Below, piece after piece: positions 49,696 to 60,579 of a DNA stretch of 64,000 bases. Position 1 is the stretch's first letter, and each line of letters begins with the position of its first letter. Made by a program: the position numbers and the translations under genes. This stretch comes from Archilochus colubris (lineage: Eukaryota; Chordata; Aves; Apodiformes; Trochilidae), in contig CM041083.1 in the NCBI GenBank assembly GCA_023079485.1, positions 178,702,480 to 178,766,479 of the forward strand. The letters run 5' to 3'. The notes beneath the pieces were generated by a model. The model ran no database searches, was not told the DNA's origin, and saw only the letters and a list, made by a program, of their open reading frames with translations.

Positions 49696-51240
49696 ATAAA
49701 CATCATCAAAAATTTCACTGCAGATGATTGTCCACTGAAGCAGAGAATAGACTTGGAGACTCATCTGAGGAAGGTTACAATGCGTGACCAGGTCTTCCTG
49801 GATGTATTCTTTCTTCACCCTGGAAGATGTAGAAGATTTTCTGTTTGTGTGAGATTTTGAGGTGCATTCCTCTGAAAATATTTGCCTGGCCATTTATCTT
49901 CTGAAGTGCCTGTTTCTCTCTGTTGATCACAGATGCAGGCACAGATGACTGGCTTGGTGTGGACACCTACTTACTGAATCTGTAAAGTCAGATGAGACAA
50001 TTACCATCCTTAATGACAAACTGTGTCCTTTCTAATATACTCCTTGATATAACACTCCCGTTCCCACTATTCATTCCAATTATAATTACTTGTGCACGTA
50101 TGAGGTGGCACCCATAACACGTAATCATAATGTTATTTATTGTCCTGCATTAGTAATTTTATCACATTATACTCAGCTGCCATATGGTGTGATGAAGAAT
50201 GTAATGAAGGTTTCCTGTGCAGTGGATAGAAAACTTCTAGACAACAATTAATGTAATCTATTCTATTTCTGCATACCATTCCTACCGAGCATATCACTGA
50301 AGTGTATGGTATCTCAGGAAGGAAAATTTTATTTTTAGATCTAAGAGCCAGCCAAAGCTCTGCTGACTTGAAGGCAGAGCTACTAACTAGGAATGTAACT
50401 GGCTTTATTTCTGCAGCATGTATGAAAGGTGCCTCTGATATATGGAATTAACCACTTCTGTTTTCAAAGTCTGTATACAATTAACCCATGTGCTCAGCTA
50501 ACCTGTAGGGACCTATGTGTTTATGTTGTAGTCACCTCACCACAAGACTAAAACTGGGCACTTATGACATGCCTATACTATGTCCTACACTGGGGTCAAG
50601 GGAAAAATCATGAGGCCTTAGTTGTCCCCTCTGCTTAACTATTAGCTCTCTCCTTGAGAACCTGTTTAAGTGCATCCTATGCATTCAAGACAAGGCACAG
50701 ATTTTGGGTAGTTCACTCTTGGGACTCCCCCCCAGTAGCAGTTTGGCCAAGAATGTCCCATTGGGCTCCATCAGACCCCTGCTGTCCTTGTTGCAGGCTC
50801 CGCACTCCTGGAAGTGCTGAGGAGAGACACCACAAGGTACACATGAGATCCAAGATACAGGGCTGGCTGGTATGGACAGAGCAGTCAGTAGCAGCCCCAA
50901 GCAGCCTGGGTGGAAGTAAGCATGAACCACTGAGCCTTGGGATGGAGAACTGCTCCCCTGCTTGTGTGGATATACACTTGAAGGACATTGCAAATAACTG
51001 CACACGGAGTTCATCCAGCTCAGCCAGTGAAGAGTGGTGCTGGAGGCTGCTTTCCTAATGTAGAAGGGTCTCAAGGATTGTCTCAATACGTGGGGTATTT
51101 TTTTGGTATCTAAGCAAAACAGAAACTCCCTATACAAATGGCAAAGATGACCAGGAGAAACAGCACTGGATTACTTTACATATCTTAAGCAAACTGTGCA
51201 ATGTTATTATACTGTGCTTTTGGAACGATTTTTTTTTCTA
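49696..51240. other. Non-coding region, nothing recognised
   Basis: Overlapping frames at 50654-51137 on both strands are chance-like, and no domain or splice structure is convincing. Confidence 0.5.
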
Positions 51241-51783
51241 ATAGAATGATAGAATAATTTGGGTTGGAAGGGAACTCTAAAGGTCACCTAATACAACCCC
51301 CCTGCAGTAAGCAGGAACACCCTCAGCTAGATGAGGCTGCTCACAGCCTTGTCAAGCCTCACCTTGAACATCTCCAGGGATGAGGCCTCAACTACCTCCC
51401 TGGGCAACCTGTTCCATTTTTCCAATACCTTTGTGGTAAAGAACATCCTATGAACATCCTAACATCCAATTTAGATCTATTTTTCTCCAATTTAAAACCA
51501 TTGCCCCTCATTCTACCACTCCAAACCCTTGCAAACAGTCCATCTCCAGCCTTCCTGCAGGACCCTTCAGATACAAGAAGGTCACTATTAGGTCCCCTTG
51601 GAGTCTTCTCCAGGCTGAACACACCCAGCTCCCTCAGCCTGGCTTCCTAGGAGAGGTGTTCCAGCCTCCTGATCATTTTCATAGCCCTTCTCTGGACCCA
51701 CTCCATCAGATCCATGTCCATCCTGTACTGAGGGCTCCAGAGCTGGACACAGTACTACAGTTAAGGTCTTAACAGAGCAGAGT
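51241..51783 (-). mobile_element. CR1 LINE 3' fragment, minus strand
   Basis: About 540 bases. It begins with ATAGAATGATAGAATAATTT and GGGTTGGAAGGGAAC, the reverse complement of the 3' tail. It runs through the reverse complement of the 3' untranslated region and the ORF2 C-terminal part as far as CACTCCATCAGATCC and CTCCAGAGCTGGACACAGTA. Many changes break the frame. Its left end here is the 3' terminus, and the 5' end is truncated next to a solo LTR. Confidence 0.92.
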
Positions 51784-51912
51784 TTTAGTAACCTTTTTTC
51801 TTCTTTTGTAACATGTAATTATGGAAACTCCAATCTTATATCTTCTATTGCACGAGTGCTCTCATCATACATGTATCTCTCTACTGGGATGCGACGAGTT
51901 AAGACTCTACTT

Positions 51913-52490
51913 AAGTTGGCTTTGACTGGGATTGAGTTAATTTTCATCATAGTAGTTAGTAAGCAGCTCCATTCTAGATTTGAGCTGAAAGCAGTGTTGA
52001 TCACACAGGGATGTTTTAGCCATTGCTGAGCAGTGCTTACACAGATGAGGCCTTTTCTGCTTCTCACCCCACCCCACCAGCTAGCAGGCTGGGAGTGCAC
52101 AAGAAATTGGGAGGGAGACAGAGCCAGGACAGCTGACTCCAACTGAACAAAGAGATATTCCATGCCATATGATGTCATACTAAGCAATAAAAGCTCTGGG
52201 AGGAAGAAGGGAGGTTCAGAGTGATAGAGTTTGTCTTCCCAAGTAACTGCTTTGGGTGATGAAGTTTTCCTGGAGCTGGCTGAACACCTGCCTGCTGATG
52301 GGAAGTAAATTCTTATTTTCCTTTGCTTTTGTGTGCAACTTTTGCTTTACTTATTAAACTGTCTTTATCTCAACCCACAAGTTTCAACTTTTCTTGCTTT
52401 TACTCTCTTGATTCTCTCCCCATTCCACTGAGCTGTGAGGGAGTGTGTGCTGTGTGGGGCTGAGCTGCTGGCTGGAGTTAAACCACAAAA
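51913..52490 (+). mobile_element. Solo LTR of an avian endogenous retrovirus (ERVL-like)
   Basis: About 578 bases matching the general plan of a common avian LTR: a start near TTGGCTTTGACTGGGATTGA, AGGACAGCTGACTCCAACTG in the middle, a TATA-like AGCAATAAAAGC at 52183-52194, TTTGTCTTCCCAAGTAAC, ATTAAACTGTCTTTATCTCA near the polyadenylation region, and an end near GGAGTTAAACCACA. No gag, pol or env remnant and no second LTR lie nearby, so this is what remains after recombination between two LTRs. The family name is from memory of the pattern. Exact ends and target-site duplication are unresolved. Confidence 0.8.
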
Positions 52491-52637
52491 GGCTCCTTTT
52501 GTAACTTCCTCACATTTAAAAATGCACTGACATGAAAAATAAATACAAGACTTCCCCTCTCCCTTTTTTTTTTTTTCATTTAAGGTGATAAGAAAAATTA
52601 TCTGAATGAACAAATGCACACAAGACAACAGCACATA

Positions 52638-52681
52638 TAGGTTTCAGTTATATTTTATATATATTAGGTTTCAGTTATATT
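52638..52681 (+). repeat. Direct repeat, 17 bp, 27-bp period
   Basis: TAGGTTTCAGTTATATT occurs at 52638-52654 and again at 52665-52681, with an A+T stretch between. Confidence 0.85.
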
Positions 52682-54212
52682 TCCTTGTGGATTTTAGCTT
52701 CTTCCTTACTTGATTCCTTAGGAATGTTTTCATTCTGACTTTCATGAAGAAGGACCATAAAGCGGTGAGTACTTTACCTAGAAGATGCAATTGGCCAGGA
52801 TGAGTGATGGAAGGTCACAGATAAATTCAATTATACAATCTCTTTGCAGGTTAGGAAGAGGCCTTCCTGACTGATGATTCCACCAACCTCCTTGACAGTG
52901 CCACCACAACAACAGCTGTGCTAACACACATACTCAAAAGCAAAGGGCAAGAACAAGTGTTGAGGGGTGGAGACCAGTTAAGTCAGTTTTGTTGCCAAGG
53001 AAAAGATGCAAAGAATAGCACAGAATGCATTCAAAATTGAAGAGGCTCCTCCAGATAATAATTTAGAGCAGAAACCTAAGGAAGACAGTCTGAATTGCTC
53101 TCTGGAGGAGCCTCTCTCACTCCTTCAACTATGCAAGGCATCTAGGGAGACAAGCCTCCTAATTTAGGCATCTGAGTTAGAAGTTCAAACGTAGGCAGTG
53201 AATATTCCTCCTAAGAATGCAAATGGGATGTTATAATTCAAAATATGTTTAACCAAAGCTGTGATACCAATGTCTGTTCTTTTATGAGATACTGTTCCTT
53301 GTGCCACTGATCCTCTACTGACACAATTATGTTTCTCATTTATTAGATAAATGAACATTAACAAAATGCACATTGCCTAAGCACAGTCCAAATTTTGAAG
53401 TTAAAAAAAGATTCCTAATTTTACTCTCAAAATATAAACCAGATTAGGTTGTTCACATGGAAACCCCTGCACGGTCCCTATAATAATTGCATTAGGGGAC
53501 CAGAAAGGGAAAAGAGATTCTTCACAATGTTCACCAGCATATCTTATTTAACATTCCTGCTCCCCTTGAAGTTTTCAGTTAGGAACTTTGGCTAAACTTT
53601 CATCTGTAACTGCACCTTGCCATTTACTACATTGCTGCTACCCACTCACAACATTTTACACATCCAGTGATGGGGGCTTAAGAAGTTACAGATAAATTAC
53701 AATTGCCCTTCCAATGCAGATGCATGGCCTCTGGTGTGCTTACCTCCTGCCCTGCAGAATCCTGATACTTAGGCACACATTAGAACACAAATTTTCAGTG
53801 CAACTTTCTCCAACATAACCCCCTCCATTGCCATTGATCACAGCACTATACAAAGGACTTCTTGAGACAGTTCTGGAAGAGATCACTGTTACATTAAAGA
53901 ATGCTCTTTAAATGTAGCTATCTTCTGTTCTGGATGAATGCATTTACAGGAGTGGATTGTTAAAGCCAATTCATCTGTTAATATCTTATACTACAGAACT
54001 GGACCTAAATGCCTAAGAAATCAAAAAAGCTGGGCAAGTCATTAATACCCATTAGACTGTGCTTTGTTTATTCTGGTGGTTTGGGCTCCCTTATTTGAAA
54101 CTGTCACTTTTAGGTCCAAGAACGATCTATGGGAGAGGAGAATAACATAAGCCAGAATGACTGTGACTGAGTTATTAATGCTATTAATAAAGTATTTACT
54201 TAGTAATTAATA

Positions 54213-54240
54213 TTTATTAATAGTAATTACTATTAATAAA
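54213..54240. repeat. 28-bp perfect palindrome
   Basis: The half TTTATTAATAGTAA is followed directly by its exact reverse complement. The right arm, extended as CTATTAATAAAGTA at 54230-54243, also occurs as a direct copy at 54181-54194. It is entirely A+T apart from one G and one C and could extrude as a cruciform. Confidence 0.9.
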
Positions 54241-55529
54241 GTAATTAATGGCTGTGCCTGAGTTAACAGGCTCAACTGATGTAACTGTCTGGTTTGAACT
54301 ATCACAGGCTAGCATCCTATGGTTTTGTAACCATTTCCACTTAGCCCCCATCATCTCAATAAAACAGCTGCCCTGCCTGTGGGTCATACATGGCATTGCA
54401 ACTGTGCACAGAAGTGAGTGCTGGAAGTAGCTCTAAGTGTGGGGCTGTGGGTCATTTTATGCAAGCAGACTCAGCAGCTTGTCACCAGAAGAAATCTCTA
54501 ACAGCTAAGTTCTGCCCACGCTGTGCTCAGCAGGGGCACCAGCTGAGCCCATCCTTCCTACCATGCTACTTACTACAAAACCAAAAGGAACACCATTACC
54601 ATTAAGACTTCCACTCTTTTCTAAATGTAGTTGAAATTGGCCAAAATCACTGCAGTGGGACAGACAGTATACAGCTCCAGAAGTGTCACAACTTTAGCAA
54701 ACCAGCCTAAAATTCACACCCTACCATGAAAGATTTTCACTGCTGAGTTTGGGTTTTTTTGCTTAATTGTGCATCATGGGAGATTTCCTCTTAGTTGTCA
54801 ACCCTAGCAGACAGATGAAGGGAACTTTGCCACTTGATACTGACTAGTGGTCTGCCACAGGACTGCAATGATGTGAATAAGCTTTTCTTTCTCTGTCTTG
54901 GTTTTCACTCAACAGTTGCTGATACACAGCTTCCCTAAGGTTTCTGTCAAAATCTTCTCATTTTGACTACTGTGAACTTCTTCCTTATTCCTTCTCCAAA
55001 CAGTAATGCTCCAAGATAAGACACAATGCTTATGCATATTAAGTATACACAGAAAAGAAACACAATATCCTAGTTTCTGTTAATTCTCCTAATTCATGCA
55101 CAGACTCAAAGACTAAAAGCTGTTTTATTCAACCTACCATGCGCTTGCTTCAACCCATCTCAAAGATCTGTCTTTTCATCTACTTGTATTTTCCATTCAT
55201 CTGGCATTACCTTGTTCTTCATTTTAATCAACTGAGTCCTAACTGTCATGACAGCTTTCTTTCTACAACTCTAACAATGCAATAAACTCCTCTCACCTAC
55301 CTTTAGGCATCTAAAGAACAAACACATTTATGCTGATCAGCTAAGTCTGCTATAAGCACTGGAGAAAGTAAACATGTTTAGGGTACACTCCACCTTGGTC
55401 AAAGTGGGAATTATATCCCAAAAGTACCTATGTCTCTCTACCATGAAAAAACTTAGAGGAAAGCTAAATCAGATGCAAAGATCTGTAAGACAGATGCATA
55501 CACTTGACCAGATAAACACCCGTGTCCAT

Positions 55530-56003
55530 TCATAGAATCATAGAAGGGTTTAGGTTGGAAGGGACCTTAAAGATCATCTGGCTACAAGTCCCCTGCATGG
55601 GCAGGGTCACCTTTCACTAGATCAGGTTGCTCAAGGTCCCATCCAACCTGGCCTTGAACACTTCCAGGGAGGGGGCAGCCACAGCTTCCTTAGGCAACCT
55701 GTCCCAGTGCATCACCACCCTCACAAGTAAGAATTTTTTTCCTAATGTCTAACCTAAATCTACTCTCTTCAAGTTTTAAACCACTTCCCCATGTTCTCTT
55801 GCTTTTCACATCCCTATAAAAAGCCCTACCCCAGCTTTCTTGAAGCCTCCTTCAGATATTGGAAAGTCACTATAAGGTCACCTCAGAGCTTCCTCTTTTC
55901 TAGGTTGAACAACCCCAACTTCTTTAGCCTGTGTTCACAGGAGAGGTGCTCCAGCCCTCTGATCATTTCAGAGTCTCTCCTCTGGACCCAGTACTCCAGA
56001 TCT
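55530..56003 (-). mobile_element. CR1 LINE 3' fragment, minus strand
   Basis: About 474 bases. It begins with TCATAGAATCATAGAAGGGT and TTAGGTTGGAAGGGACC (reverse complement of the tail and 3' untranslated region). It continues through the reverse complement of the ORF2 end to CTCTGGACCCAGTACTCC. Frames are broken. It belongs to a different, older-looking variant than the 27.9-30.9 kb copy. Confidence 0.93.
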
Positions 56004-57514
56004 CACAAGAAGCAGAATAGAGAATTCTTACTCTCACTTTTTGGCTTAACTGAAATCTAAATTGAAAATCAGCTGCTTTCACCGGAACTGTTCTTTATTA
56101 ACAATTCACAACATTTTGAGATGTACCTTGTGTGAAAGATGTTGACTAAATCCTTCTGTGTTGCCACCCCATCACAGTTTCACAAGGTTCAGACTGTGAG
56201 GTTCTTTCCTAGGAGAGAAATTGGTGGATGTGTCATACTGATAAATATCATACCATAAAAATATCTATGCAGAAGAACAATTATGATGTGTGAATGAAAA
56301 TTAACACCGTGTGTCAACTGATGCCTTTACTGAGTTGTGTATAACTTCCCCTGGAAGGTTAATGCCCACAAATATGTCACATGCACCTTCTTTTCCCTAT
56401 TGCTTTTCACCTTTCATTATTACAGCATTTTATATATACAGCATTACATAGCCTGTAAGACCTTTGGCAAAGACCTATGTTTGCATGTGAGCATTAAAAA
56501 TTATTATGAAGGCACAATAATTCCTGTAGTAGAGCTGCAAGGGGAAGTGAAGACAAAAGCAAAGGGCAATTATTAATACATGAAAATCTTGTATGTTTTC
56601 AACCCTCTCCTGCAGAACTTTGAGTGTGGGAGGTTACAAATGAAGCTCTCTGCTACCTTGTGTTAAAAGCCTGTGCCAGCCATCTGAGTTAGAGGCAGTC
56701 TACGGAATTTATGTAATGACAACCAAATCAATTCAGAAGCCAGTTTTGTTAATCTGACACAGACCCTGAGTGGATAGCTTTAAACTTATCTGACAGTGCC
56801 TGCAATTACTCTAGCTGAAGAGACACTTTTGAACCAAATCAAACGTTCATGGCGAAAGAGTTACATTAATTTACATCAGCTTCTGGTTGAACTGACTAGA
56901 ATAAATCAGAGAGAGGACACACAATCAGCTCTGCTGGCAGACTTGCAGATCACTGGAAAGGGGCATGATAAGTCTCTGGGGATTGCCTGAGTAATGCTTT
57001 TCTCCACCAACGCAGCTGGAGCCTGCCTAACCACAGCCACAGACACTACCAATGTTGCCTTATCCAGAACTGCTAGGTTTATAGCCTCTATCAAAAAATA
57101 AATATATATAAGCCATGAGAATGTACTCTTAGTACAACAGGCTTCAGTGCCTTAAAGTGTCACATTCCCTCCCAGCAATTTCTTACCTTCTATTTACCCT
57201 AGGTACTGTCTCACTGCAGTCAGTGGAAGGAAAACGCACATGCTAGTCCCAGCTGCTTCAACACAAGGTCCAGCAAGTGAGCTTAAATTGCTGATAAGGA
57301 TGACTTTAAAGTCATAATTGTATTAAAATGAATTAGAAACATTAGTGTCTTCCAATTCAGGGACTGTTGTGGAGGCAGGAACCCTGAGTAAGGAGACAGA
57401 ACAGCTGGAGGTCAAGGAAGGATTATTTGTTGTATCACTCCAGCCAGATTTGCTGGCAATTGTGGCGATGGGAAAGGCCATGGAATTTCACTCAGGGCTA
57501 CTATTCCTTTCTGA
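56004..57514. other. Non-coding region, nothing recognised
   Basis: A+T-rich, with only short frames and no recognisable repeat. Confidence 0.5.
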
Positions 57515-57575
57515 TTGTCTGGCTGGACTAGATTATCTCCTGAGGTCCCTTCCAACTTGAATTATCCTATGATCC
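57515..57575 (+). mobile_element. CR1 LINE 3'-tail remnant
   Basis: GGCTGGACTAGATTATCTCC and GAGGTCCCTTCCAACTT followed by ATTATCCTATGATCCT are the CR1 3' untranslated region and a decayed octamer tail. The upstream border is unclear, and it may reach back to about 57.35 kb. Confidence 0.8.
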
Positions 57576-59269
57576 TCACATATACCTAGTGTGCAGGGCT
57601 AGGAGCCTGGAGATGCAGTTCTCTTCCTGCCACCTTGGTCATTTAGCACATCCTGGCAAACCTTGTATGCCAATGGTCACTGAGCTTTCCTTCTCAGGGT
57701 CCAACTATGGTGACACTGGTATTGCTCTGGTGTGAGCAACTACTTTTCAAAGGAGGTCAGCAGTAGCATGGGTATCCTCTGCCAACAGGAAGCAGCCCCA
57801 CTTTACTCAAGCATTACTAAGGATGGAGGAAGAAAAATCCTAAACAAACAAAAAAACAAAAAAACAAAAAAACAAACAAAAAAAAGAGATTATGACTAAA
57901 AAACCAACCATCTCTGTGTCACAGTTTCCTAGCTGGGGTATAGGATCCTCAGACAAAGCAATCAATGTGTTGCCTAATATGATAAGAAGTATATAGAATT
58001 GCAAGAAGGGATATTATGGTGGTGTTTGGAACGGGCTGCTTATGATCTGCCTTCTCCAAGAAGTGTTGGGCTGTGAAAGGTCTGCACAGCATATATGTGA
58101 AAAAACAGCAGGAATTGATATCATGGGCAGGCAAGTTTGAAGAAATCTGGAAAAAGGGGAAGCCAGAGTTGCAGCTGGTATGAATTCATCACGATTTTGG
58201 CTCCAGTTCTAAAATACTCACAAAGGCATAAGAATCTCCACATGATTTTGAGGGAAGCAAGATCTGTACATATACGAGTGACACATTCACACATGCTGTA
58301 TTGTTTAAGAGGCATAATGAGCTTTTAGTTTTAATCCCTGCTCTTTAACTTGTGTCAGTTAGCATTTCTGAGAACCTTAACTCTGAGATGCAACCTCATG
58401 CTGCGACTTTAAGGTGACTACAATTGACATTTTCCAGAGAAAACATATGTCATTGGAAGCGATCACAAGATCATCATCAGTGGGACATTCTTAGAGCTGT
58501 CACAAGGCATTCCAGCAGTAAGGACTGATTGCAGTGGTGCAGCCACACACAGAAACACAGCTCAGATCCATTATGATCTCTATGAGCTGCTCCTGTCTCC
58601 ACATCTCCTCTACCTTCTGGTGCCTCCAGCAACTCTGCAGGGTCAGCTAGTTCAGGAACTTGATCCAGCTGAATGCTTCTAACTCTTTTGATGGGCATAA
58701 CTGCCTTTCCATCAGATCCCAGGCTTGCCTTGCCAGATAGCAACAGAAGCATTACTGCTCAACAGTAATGAACAGGAAAGCATAGCCCATGATGAGAGAG
58801 GACGGCAGGACTGCCCCTTTTGGTGGCAATGTAGACATAGGCTGGCTTGCATCAACAATGACTCAACACCCTTAGGTTTATAATCGCATCAGTCCCCTTG
58901 CAAGGACGAAGCTGTTCATTCTAAAGCCCAGCCAGGATTCTCAACGCAGGGTTCAGAAGTGTCAGGTGACATTCACCTTCAGCTAACAATACAAATGGGG
59001 TCCTGCCGTCCTGTGAGGCTGTCTGTGTTCCCTGGGCATCGCTCTGGTCCAAGGAACAGGCAGATCCCCAATTCTGTTTCTTTACAGTTCAATAAAAGCA
59101 GTGAAACCCGCTAGCTGAAGGGGCCGAGTCCCCAGCCTGAGTGTCAGTGAGGGGCAACTGCACATCGTCCCTTTCCCAGCCACTCCCTCACTTCAAGTGG
59201 AAGCAGATGGAAGTTTTCATTCTGAGTGTGTTCGTCCACTAAAACCTGAATACACATCAAAGACATAGG
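57576..59269. other. Non-coding region with one minus-strand lead
   Basis: The minus-strand frame 58752-58477 (91 codons) contains a segment that could be an exon, ending at CCAGAAG/GTAGAG near 58614. The product is unrecognised. The rest shows only simple sequence. Confidence 0.35.
57841..57887 (+). repeat. A-rich (CAAAAAAA)n repeat
   Basis: Repeated A runs spaced by single C, period mostly eight bases. Confidence 0.85.
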
Positions 59270-59334
59270 ACCAGAGAAAGGCGAGCAGCCGGCACCCCGC
59301 AGCCAGCCGGGAGGCCGCTGCGTTTTGCACTTAC

Positions 59335-59722
59335 ACAGGGGGCTGACTGCGCCTCTTCAGCTCCGATAGCGGCAGGCTGGAAGGGCCAGGCTCTCTGCAT
59401 GCCCCGAGCCGGGATGTTTAACAGCGATCTCCCAGAGGCTGCCAAAACGCAGGCTTGGAGGCCGCGGCGAGGGCGGGCACCACCCGCAACCACCCCCGGC
59501 GACGCAGCGAGATTTTCCTTTGTGTTCAGTTCGGCCGGAAAAAAACCCCACCCTTTCCCCCAGCCAAGGCCAGGCCGAGGACGCTCCGGGGAGGCCACAG
59601 CCTGACCGCCCGCCAGCTGGTTCCCGAACGGGCCCGGCACCGCCCATGGGCCCGGAGGCCTCCCGGCGGGGCGGGGTAAGGGATGCGGCGCCGTCCCCTC
59701 CCCAAGCTCCGCCGCTGCCGCC
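59335..59722 (-). other. Candidate first exon of a leftward transcript
   Basis: Read on the minus strand, the island runs into CCCCTGT/GTAAGT with the cut after 59335, a strong splice donor. A frame beginning with an ATG in the 22-bp repeats (MAAAAAELGEG...) stays open to the donor. Alanine runs like this are common both in real first exons and in chance G+C-rich frames. The 5' end is not determined. It may equally be untranslated. Confidence 0.3.
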
Positions 59723-59723
59723 G

Positions 59724-59789
59724 CCATGGCAACCACCCATCGGCGCTATGGCAACCGCCCGTCGCCGCCATGGCAACCGCCCGTAGCCG
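59724..59789 (+). promoter_or_regulatory. Three 22-bp tandem repeats with RFX/X-box half-sites
   Basis: Units at 59724-59745, 59746-59767 and 59768-59789 each carry ATGGCAACC, starting at 59726, 59748 and 59770, an exact 22-base period. ATGGCAAC is the half-site bound by RFX factors, which control ciliary and housekeeping genes. On the minus strand, units 1 and 3 also read ATGGCGGC, the core of a YY1 site. Binding is inferred from motif only. The ATGs in good initiation context here may simply be part of the motif. Confidence 0.65.
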
Positions 59790-60063
59790 CCGCGCGCGCG
59801 CACCCCTTCCCCAGCCCTCCCCTCCCCTGCCCCCCTCCCTCGCTCTCCCCTCCCCCCCCAGCGCCTCTCCCCCCCTCCCCGTTCTGACAGCGCAGAAGGG
59901 CTGCGCCCCCTCCCCGCGCCGCTCCCGTCCGCGGACACGCACCCCGGCTCTCCCAGGTAACGGCGGGGCCCGGATACAGGGCGGCCCCTCACGGCGCTGC
60001 CCGGGGCGGCTCGGACCGCGGCCCCACGGCCGCCCTCCCGCCTCCTGTCCCGCCGCGCTGAGA

Positions 60064-60086
60064 GGGAGGGCTGGGGGGTGGGGGGG
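60064..60086 (+). other. Potential G-quadruplex
   Basis: Four or more G runs of at least three (GGGAGGG, GGGGGG, GGGGGGG) separated by one or two bases lie where the strand skew turns to G. This fits the G-quadruplex pattern often found near transcription starts. Confidence 0.5.
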
Positions 60087-60126
60087 AGCACCAGCGGGGG
60101 AGCCTGACGGAGCGCAGCCCCCCCGA

Positions 60127-60147
60127 GCCTGCTGGGAACTGTAGTCC
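60127..60147 (-). promoter_or_regulatory. ZNF143/Staf-type motif
   Basis: On the minus strand, ACTACAGTTCCCAGCAGGC follows the known ZNF143 consensus ACTACAATTCCCAGCATGC closely. ZNF143 sits at many bidirectional housekeeping promoters. It lies about 70 bases from an opposed second copy. Confidence 0.7.
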
Positions 60148-60196
60148 GCCCCGCCCGCCGGGCGCTGAGCGCTGAGGGGAGAAGCGGCGGCTGGGA

Positions 60197-60215
60197 ACTA
60201 CAAACCCCAGCGCGC
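60197..60215 (+). promoter_or_regulatory. Second ZNF143/Staf-type motif
   Basis: ACTACAAACCCCAGCGCGC on the + strand matches the same consensus with a few differences. The preceding GCTGGGAACTA overlaps as a partial copy in the other orientation. Confidence 0.55.
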
Positions 60216-60524
60216 TCGGCTGGGGGAGATGGGAACTGCGGCTGTGCCCCCCCCGGAGGAGACCCTTGTGAGGAGGGGGAGGCTCGCCCTGATCCGGGGC
60301 GTTGTGGAGACTCATCTCTGCGGAGCCGCCTCCGAGGGGATGGTGGGGCCGGAGCGCTGTGGAGGGTGGGGAGGGTGCCCCTTTACGGCTGCCGGGGGCT
60401 GGAGGGAGGGGCAGCGTGGAAGGGGTGCGCGGTGTCTGAGGGGCCGTGGATGCGAGGGGCACTGCGAAGCGCTTGGGTGGGTGCGGGAGGAGGAGGAGTA
60501 TGAGTATGCTGGAGAAGGGGCGGG

Positions 60525-60579
60525 ATGCGGCAGGGAGGGCGGGCGGTGCCGCTCAGGGCGGGGTATGCGGCAGGGAGGG
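60525..60579 (+). repeat. G-rich direct repeat, 40-bp period
   Basis: ATGCGGCAGGGAGGG occurs at 60525-60539 and 60565-60579 within a strongly G-skewed stretch downstream of the promoter. Confidence 0.8.

Larger units (their letters stand above)
52491..55529. other. Non-coding, A+T-rich region
   Basis: It contains a T run near 52565-52577, a 27-bp-period direct repeat and a strong palindrome, listed separately. No recognisable exon. Confidence 0.5.

Noticed and set aside
51913..52490. Remains of a complete endogenous retrovirus
   Set aside because: No viral coding remnant and no second LTR within the window; only a solo LTR is supported.
59357..60144. Long overlapping frames in the CpG island on both strands
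   Set aside because: Stop codons are rare in such G+C-rich sequence. The proline-, glycine- and arginine-rich products are compositional.
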